A DNA stretch of 64,000 nt from Verrucomicrobiota bacterium. Lineage in GTDB: Bacteria; Chlamydiota; Chlamydiia; Chlamydiales; Rhabdochlamydiaceae. Every line of letters begins with the position of its first letter. Position 1 is the stretch's first letter. Positions 59,340 through 64,000 of this stretch are shown here, piece after piece. A program made the translations under genes and the position numbers. The stretch covers positions 124,001 to 188,000 of the forward strand of contig JAFEGJ010000005.1 in assembly GCA_018240015.1 (NCBI GenBank). Reading direction: 5' to 3'. The notes under the pieces were generated by a model. It saw only the letters and a program-made list of their open reading frames with translations, was not told the origin of the DNA and searched no databases.

Positions 59340-59758
59340 AAACAGTCGAAGAGGAGTCCTTTGGTATTATTCCTTTGCGTCAAGAGGCGGAAGGATGGAA
59401 GGTGCTGCTCATTTTGCACCAAGGAGGACGTCACTGGGCGTTTCCTAAAGGGCATGGCAATCCTGGCGAATCGGCCGCCGATGCCGCAAGGCGCGAGCTC
59501 AAAGAAGAGACGGGTCTCGATGTGGACCGTTTCCTCAAAGATACGCCGCTCACGGAGAAATACCGTTTTCGACGCCGGGGCGATTTTGTCATCAAAACTG
59601 TCCACTATTTTCCAGCTGTTGTGACGGGCCATTTACGTCTACAAGAAGAAGAAATTAAAGATGCCAAGTGGGTGCTGCTCAAAGATGCGTCGAGTCATTT
59701 GACTTATCAAGAAGCGCGCTCGATGTGCTACGATCTCATCAAGAACTTAAATGCGTAA
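59336..59758 (+). CDS. Nudix hydrolase (Ap4A-type)
   Basis: Protein of 140 residues resembling asymmetrical diadenosine-tetraphosphate hydrolases. Nudix box GHGNPGESAADAARRELKEE continuing TGLD is complete, the N-terminus EESFGIIPLRQEAEGWKVLL and the HWAFPKGHG motif are typical of the Ap4A group. It would remove Ap4A formed by stressed aminoacyl-tRNA synthetases; the substrate is inferred. Overlaps fabF by 4 nt and the next gene by 8 nt. Confidence 0.92.
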   Translation: MKTVEEESFGIIPLRQEAEGWKVLLILHQGGRHWAFPKGHGNPGESAADAARRELKEETGLDVDRFLKDTPLTEKYRFRRRGDFVIKTVHYFPAVVTGHLRLQEEEIKDAKWVLLKDASSHLTYQEARSMCYDLIKNLNA

Positions 59759-60464
59759 AATCGAAGTATTTGTTCGTCATTGCCATTTCTCGAGCGTCAG
59801 TCAGCACAAGAATCGTCTTCCTGGCTACTCGCGCGAAAAATGCCATGAAAACCTTCTTTCAACCGTCGACGATCGGGTAAACGTCACTTTTTTCCTCGAT
59901 ACGTTTCATCCAATGGAAAAGCCTCACTTTGTTTTAGAGCAGTCGAAATATCCCGTTGTTCAGATTAGGGGCGGCACAGAGACAAGTTCTTTTCTGCAAC
60001 TCCTCGATTATGTAGCAGCCCAGAATTTTACTCCTGATACGATTGTCTATTTTCTTGAAGATGACTATTTGCATAAGACGGGATGGGTCGATATTCTTCT
60101 CGAAGGTTTTACGATTCCCCAGGCCTCGTATGTCACTCTTTTTGACCATCGCGATAAGTATTTTTTCCCTGAGTATGAAGGGCTCACTTCTCAACTTTTC
60201 CACACGACTTCGTGCCACTGGCGCACGACGCCTTCGACGACAAACAGCTACGCGATGCGCTTTGCCACACTTCTGAAAGATCTTGAAATCCACCGAGCCT
60301 ATTCGGAAGGTCGAAAGATCACAGCTGATCATGAAAAGTTTTTGAAATTGGCTAAGAAAGGGGGACTCCTCATCTCGCCGATCCCAGGTTGGTCAACGCA
60401 TGTGGAGAAGCAGTATTTGTCACCTTGCACCGACTGGGAATCTATGTTAAACTCGCATCTTTAA
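59751..60464 (+). CDS. glycosyltransferase-like protein (GT-A fold, tentative)
   Basis: Protein of 237 residues. The N-terminus (MRKIEVFVRHCHFSSVSQHK) and the central acidic motif IVYFLEDDYLHKTGWVDILL look like a GT-A glycosyltransferase with a D-x-D-type metal site, followed by SYVTLFDHRDKYF and a conserved-looking TTSCHWRTTPSTTNSYAMRF. No membrane segment. Similar proteins appear in databases as hypothetical or family 2-like transferases; donor and acceptor are unknown. It overlaps the Nudix gene by 8 nt and bioY follows 11 nt later. Confidence 0.6.
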   Translation: MRKIEVFVRHCHFSSVSQHKNRLPGYSREKCHENLLSTVDDRVNVTFFLDTFHPMEKPHFVLEQSKYPVVQIRGGTETSSFLQLLDYVAAQNFTPDTIVYFLEDDYLHKTGWVDILLEGFTIPQASYVTLFDHRDKYFFPEYEGLTSQLFHTTSCHWRTTPSTTNSYAMRFATLLKDLEIHRAYSEGRKITADHEKFLKLAKKGGLLISPIPGWSTHVEKQYLSPCTDWESMLNSHL

Positions 60465-60475
60465 AGGGAGTCATC

Positions 60476-60985
60476 ATGCTAAGAGCGATATCTTTACCCA
60501 AAATCCATGTGAATTCTTTTTTCCAAGTCCTGGGAGGCAGCCTGCTCATCGCCCTCTGCGCTCAAATTGCCATTCCTCTTCCGTTTACCCCCGTTCCTCT
60601 CGCGCTCGGATCTCTCGCTCCGCTCATTCTTGGCGCGGTTATGGATAAAAAATATGCCGTTTTAGCCGTGCTCTTATATCTTATAGAAGGAGCCATGGGC
60701 CTTCCTGTTTTTGCTCTAGGAGGTAGTGGACTCGCTCGTATTATGGGTCCCAGCGGCGGGTATTTAATGGGTTATATTCTTTCTGCCTACATCGTAGGCC
60801 GCTTTAAGTCTGTGACGGCTATGGTAGCAGGAAGCGCAGCTGTGCTCGCCGTTGGAGCCTTGCATCTCGCTTCTTTTGTGGGAATAAAAAACGCCCTTTT
60901 TATGGGCGTTTTACCGTTTTTAGCAGGAGATTTGATCCTTAAGCCGCTTGTCGCTTTTTCAGCGCTGAGAAAAAAATCTTACTAG
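60476..60985 (+). CDS. bioY: biotin transporter BioY (ECF substrate-binding subunit)
   Basis: Integral membrane S-component of 169 residues. Motifs: GGSLLIALCAQIAIPLPFTP continuing VPLALGSLAPLILGAVM, YLIEGAMGLPVFA, and GPSGGYLMGYILSAYIVGRF are diagnostic. The ATG has GGGAG 6-10 nt upstream; 29 more codons are open but overlap the previous gene. No EcfAT genes are nearby; BioY can work with a shared module or alone. The tail overlaps the small basic gene on the other strand. Confidence 0.95.
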   Translation: MLRAISLPKIHVNSFFQVLGGSLLIALCAQIAIPLPFTPVPLALGSLAPLILGAVMDKKYAVLAVLLYLIEGAMGLPVFALGGSGLARIMGPSGGYLMGYILSAYIVGRFKSVTAMVAGSAAVLAVGALHLASFVGIKNALFMGVLPFLAGDLILKPLVAFSALRKKSY

Positions 60986-61151
60986 TCTTTGTTGCGTTCT
61001 TTGGGGAAGGCAAGGGCTTCAATGGTTTTGCTTTAAATTTTTGATTGAGTTTGGACATGGCCATCGCCGTGACTTTATTTTCTTTTTTTAACTCAGGGCC
61101 TTTTACTGGCTGTGCGATGTGAGGGGCAAACGATTCAATTTTTTTAGACAT
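60939..61151 (-). CDS. small basic protein
   Basis: Predicted protein of 70 residues starting at an ATG with AAGGAA 5-10 nt before it. The sequence is Lys/Pro/Ser-rich (ELKKENKVTAMAMSKLNQKF, KAKPLKPLPSPKNATKTSK). No fold is recognised. The open frame extends 19 codons upstream without a better start. It overlaps bioY tail to tail by 47 nt and diverges from the acyl-ACP synthetase gene. The codons look plausible and a ribosome site is present, but a chance frame cannot be excluded. Confidence 0.5.
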   Translation of the reverse strand: MSKKIESFAPHIAQPVKGPELKKENKVTAMAMSKLNQKFKAKPLKPLPSPKNATKTSKIFFSALKKRQAA

Positions 61152-61264
61152 ACTAATTTCCTTTCCGCGTTTATTACCTTCCTTAAACCACCGTCCGATT
61201 TTTAACAAATAAAATCTTTGTAAATGCTGGCACTAAATGGGAATATCAGACATCCTTAGCAATT

Positions 61265-63919
61265 ATGTGGCGTAGGGCAGGGGAGTGGATTCTTTATTGG
61301 GCAATTAAGGGGATGCTGAGCATCCGTTACCGCATCCGTGTGGTAGGGCTCGAAAATATCACGGCCCAAACGATGACCAAAAAAGGTGGCATCCTTTTTC
61401 TTCCTAACCATCCAGCAGAACTCGATCCTATCATCATCACGACGCTTCTGTGGCCCCGCTTTCGGCCCAGACCGCTCGTCGTCGAGCATTTTTTTTATCT
61501 GAAATGGGGAAAGTATTTGATGAAGCTCATCAGAGCTCTCCCGCTTCCCGATTTCAATGGTACGGTGAATAAATGGAAGCAACGTCAGATTGAAAAAGCT
61601 TTTCATACGGTGGCTGAGCGGCTCATTGAGAAGGATAATTTTCTCATTTACCCTTCCGGTAAGCTGAAAGTATCAGCCGCTGAAATCCTGGGCGGCGCTT
61701 CTTTTGTGGCCAATTTGGTCAAAGAATGTCCCGAAGCGAATATCGTGCTCTTGCGCACGACGGGGCTGTGGGGAAGCCGGTTTTCAAGAGCACTGACTGG
61801 CACCACTCCTGATTTTGCGGGGATGATCTGGGAAGGCATTAAAGTGGTCCTCAAAAATGGGATTTTTCTCACGCCTCGTCGGGAAGTTCTTGTAGAAGTC
61901 CAGCCCGCTCCCAATGATTTTCCAAGACAGGGCAGTCGTTTGGAGATCAACCAGTACCTCGAAAAGTGGTACAACGTCCGCGGCCCCGAACCGCTCAAGC
62001 TGGTTTCGGATCTCTTTTGGAAGCACAGTGTTCCCAAAGTCGTAGCTCCAGAGAAAGAAATTTTGCAGGAGAGTGTTTCGGTTCCTCCAGAAGTCGAGCA
62101 AGATGTCAAAGAAATGGTGGCGAAGCTGGCTCACAAAAATGCGAGCGAAATAGAGCGCAATATGCACCTGGCGCGCGATATCGGTCTGGATTCACTTGAT
62201 GTGGCTCAAATTTATGTCTTTCTCGATGAACACTATCATGTCGAAGGATTAGTTCCCGGGCAGTTGCAAACGGTTGAAGATGTCCTGCGCTCAGCAGTCG
62301 GCAAAATGCAAAAATTGGAAAGACATGCCGCTGCGCAAGAGACGAAAGTCTTATGGCCTTCTGAAACTTCGCGGCCCACAGCTGTGCTGCCAGCAGGAGA
62401 GTCGTTGCAAGAGGTGTTCCTGCGCACATGCGATAAAATGGATGGAAATATCGCATGCGCCGATGCGCTGTCAGGCGTGCTCACTTACCGGCGCCTCAAG
62501 CTCGCCGCTCTTACGCTAGCACAGAAAATAGCTAAGCTCGAAGGGGACCGCGTCGGTGTCTTACTGCCGTCTTCTGTTGCGGGGTATGTTGTTATTTTTG
62601 CCATCCTTCTTGCGCGAAAGACTCCTGTCATGTTCAATTGGACAGTGGGGGTTCGCGCTCTCGACCACTGTTTAGAGCTGTCTGGGGTGAAGACGGTGCT
62701 CAGCTCCCGAAGATTTTTAAATGAGCTCAATAACGGGGATTTGGGCAAACTCGATGATCATCTACTTCTTCTGGAAGATGTCAAAGATGAGATTTCTTGG
62801 ACGCAGAAAATCCGTGGTTTTTTAGGTCTCCTACAAGATAGCGAAGCGCTCCTGAAAAAACTGCGACTCAAAGGCATCGATCCGAGTAGTCCCGGAGTCA
62901 TTCTATTTACGAGCGGTACGGAAACTCTTCCCAAAGGTGTGCCTCTTTCTCATTCGAATTTACTCAGTAATCAACGATCTGCTCTTGCTTCGGTGGATCT
63001 GCAGCCCCGCGACATTCTCTATGGAGTGCTTCCTCCGTTTCACTCGTTTGGATTTTCTGTAACGGGTATTTTGCCGCTCCTTGCAGGGCTGCGTGTCTAC
63101 TATGCTCCTGATCCGACCGATAGCCATGGAATGGCACGTGATATCAGCTACTCTAAAGCTACTCTTCTTTGCAGCGCACCGACCTTTATTCGCAGTCTTT
63201 TTCATGTGGCCAAACCCCAGCAACTCTCGTCGCTTCGATATGTTGTTTGCGGCGCAGAAAAAACCCCTGAAGAGCTTTTTGAGTATGTGAATAATATGAA
63301 AACAGGATGCCAGCTCCTCGAGGGCTACGGCATCACCGAATGCGGTCCCATTGTCACGCTCTGCCGCCCCAATAAACCTCGTGTAGGAGTAGGGCCGCCG
63401 ATCCCCGGAGTCGAGCTGCGCATTTTGGAGTCGGAAAATGGCGAGGGAGAGATCGCCATCTTAAGTCCCGGCGTTTTTGGAGGATATATTGGCAGCCAAA
63501 AAAATCCGTTCATAACCATCGAGGGAAAAACTTGGTACAAATCGGGAGATCGAGGAAGGTTAGAAAATGGAGCTCTGATCTTGTCGGGCCGTCTCAAGCG
63601 GTTTGTCAAGATCGGAGGTGAAATGATTAGTCTGGGCGGACTCGAAGAAGAGATTCTTCACCTTGCAGATAAGCATGCATGGGTTAAAACACCTCCCAAG
63701 GAAGGGCCGTCTCTCGCCGTCACGGTGCGTGAAAATAGCGACAAGCCAGAAATTATTTTGTTTACGACGTTTGATATCTCTAAAGAAGATGTGAATTTAG
63801 CTCTAAGAGATTGTGGATATGGGCGTATCGTAAAAATTGCCGAAACACGTAAAATAGACCAAATTCCCCTCACAGGAACAGGAAAAACCCATTACCGCGC
63901 GCTCGATGAAAGTATTTAA
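61265..63919 (+). CDS. aas: PlsC acyltransferase - acyl carrier protein - acyl-ACP synthetase fusion
   Basis: Protein of 884 residues in three parts. Residues 1-250 form a lysophospholipid acyltransferase with H-x4-D in [15 protein letters not shown] (H49/D54) and a downstream YPSGKL. Residues about 275-340 are an acyl carrier domain with the phosphopantetheine Ser in [12 protein letters not shown] (S310). From about 370 an AMP-forming ligase follows: [39 protein letters not shown] and a final [12 protein letters not shown] with the catalytic Lys. E. coli Aas has acyltransferase and ligase but no internal ACP. It likely activates and transfers host-derived fatty acids to phospholipid. Overlaps cysS by 14 nt. 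Confidence 0.93.
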   Translation: MWRRAGEWILYWAIKGMLSIRYRIRVVGLENITAQTMTKKGGILFLPNHPAELDPIIITTLLWPRFRPRPLVVEHFFYLKWGKYLMKLIRALPLPDFNGTVNKWKQRQIEKAFHTVAERLIEKDNFLIYPSGKLKVSAAEILGGASFVANLVKECPEANIVLLRTTGLWGSRFSRALTGTTPDFAGMIWEGIKVVLKNGIFLTPRREVLVEVQPAPNDFPRQGSRLEINQYLEKWYNVRGPEPLKLVSDLFWKHSVPKVVAPEKEILQESVSVPPEVEQDVKEMVAKLAHKNASEIERNMHLARDIGLDSLDVAQIYVFLDEHYHVEGLVPGQLQTVEDVLRSAVGKMQKLERHAAAQETKVLWPSETSRPTAVLPAGESLQEVFLRTCDKMDGNIACADALSGVLTYRRLKLAALTLAQKIAKLEGDRVGVLLPSSVAGYVVIFAILLARKTPVMFNWTVGVRALDHCLELSGVKTVLSSRRFLNELNNGDLGKLDDHLLLLEDVKDEISWTQKIRGFLGLLQDSEALLKKLRLKGIDPSSPGVILFTSGTETLPKGVPLSHSNLLSNQRSALASVDLQPRDILYGVLPPFHSFGFSVTGILPLLAGLRVYYAPDPTDSHGMARDISYSKATLLCSAPTFIRSLFHVAKPQQLSSLRYVVCGAEKTPEELFEYVNNMKTGCQLLEGYGITECGPIVTLCRPNKPRVGVGPPIPGVELRILESENGEGEIAILSPGVFGGYIGSQKNPFITIEGKTWYKSGDRGRLENGALILSGRLKRFVKIGGEMISLGGLEEEILHLADKHAWVKTPPKEGPSLAVTVRENSDKPEIILFTTFDISKEDVNLALRDCGYGRIVKIAETRKIDQIPLTGTGKTHYRALDESI

Positions 63920-64000
63920 TACAGAAAGCAGACTCAAAGAAGAATTTATCCCTTCCGAGGAAGGGCAAGTGCGCATGTATACGTGCGGTCCCACCGTTTA
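63906..64000 (+). CDS. cysS: cysteinyl-tRNA synthetase, N-terminal fragment (runs off window)
   Basis: Only 31 codons are visible. They begin [20 protein letters not shown] and continue [11 protein letters not shown], where the conserved CGPTVY with its zinc-ligand Cys identifies CysRS. The ATG lies inside the last codons of the aas gene, suggesting one transcript. The rest of the gene is to the right. Confidence 0.9.
   Translation, partial: MKVFNTESRLKEEFIPSEEGQVRMYTCGPTV

Overview
The window looks like the chromosome of an environmental (amoeba-associated) member of the Chlamydiae, with GC in the mid-40s by eye. The evidence is the murF-mraY-murD-lysM-ftsW-murG-murC/ddl-ftsQ run with a fused MurC-Ddl, an ADP/ATP translocase of the NTT type, a GroEL paralog without groES, PTS EI/HPr with no sugar permease nearby, and an F-box/LRR protein of the kind amoeba symbionts deliver to eukaryotic hosts. 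From memory, 43-64 kb follows the Chlamydia trachomatis order around CT756-CT776. The genus cannot be fixed from the sequence; the GC would suit a Waddlia-like organism.

Layout. 0-7.5 kb: a truncated membrane gene, an acetyltransferase/nitrilase pair, an orphan HTH regulator, a pseudo-receiver/metallo-beta-lactamase fusion, ftsK, uppP and tRNA-His. 7.7-20.6 kb: a secretin, comEC, NADH dehydrogenase 2, ptsH-ptsI, the F-box/LRR candidate effector, ybaB-dnaX, a membrane HD phosphodiesterase (PgpH type) and an exported repeat protein. 20.6-29.3 kb: phosphohexomutase, small enzymes, a SulP transporter, and an operon of exported methyltransferase, degenerate CoaX-like protein, GroEL paralog and deoxyribosyltransferase-like protein. 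29.4-32.4 kb: a TPP riboswitch heading four overlapping genes (MFS transporter, mitochondrial-carrier-like protein, acetyltransferase, Nudix hydrolase). 32.5-43.1 kb: accessory genes (AlbA/HATPase protein, symporter, nucleotide translocase, LysR regulator, DUF4143 ATPase, exported zeta-like kinase), then rsmI and tRNA-Cys. 43.2-64 kb: peptidoglycan and division cluster, khpA, miaA, nadD, rsfS, fabF, bioY, a three-domain PlsC/ACP/acyl-ACP synthetase and the start of cysS.

Two things stand out. First, the riboswitch operon: its second gene has all three repeats of the eukaryotic SLC25 mitochondrial carrier fold, which suggests a thiamine or thiamine-diphosphate acquisition unit. Second, four foldback elements of 161-173 nt (7321-7487, 22281-22441, 41456-41618, 49849-50021). 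Each follows the 3' end of a gene or tRNA and stops 3-9 nt before the start codon of the next gene on the same strand. Two share a 92-bp core at about 90 percent identity, while their outer arms are locus-specific yet self-complementary, and in three of the four the Shine-Dalgarno of the next gene lies in an arm.

The genome is compact. Start/stop overlaps of 4-8 nt are common, several convergent pairs overlap, and no gene-free gap exceeds 300 bases. Coordinates, motif positions and identity counts were read by eye.
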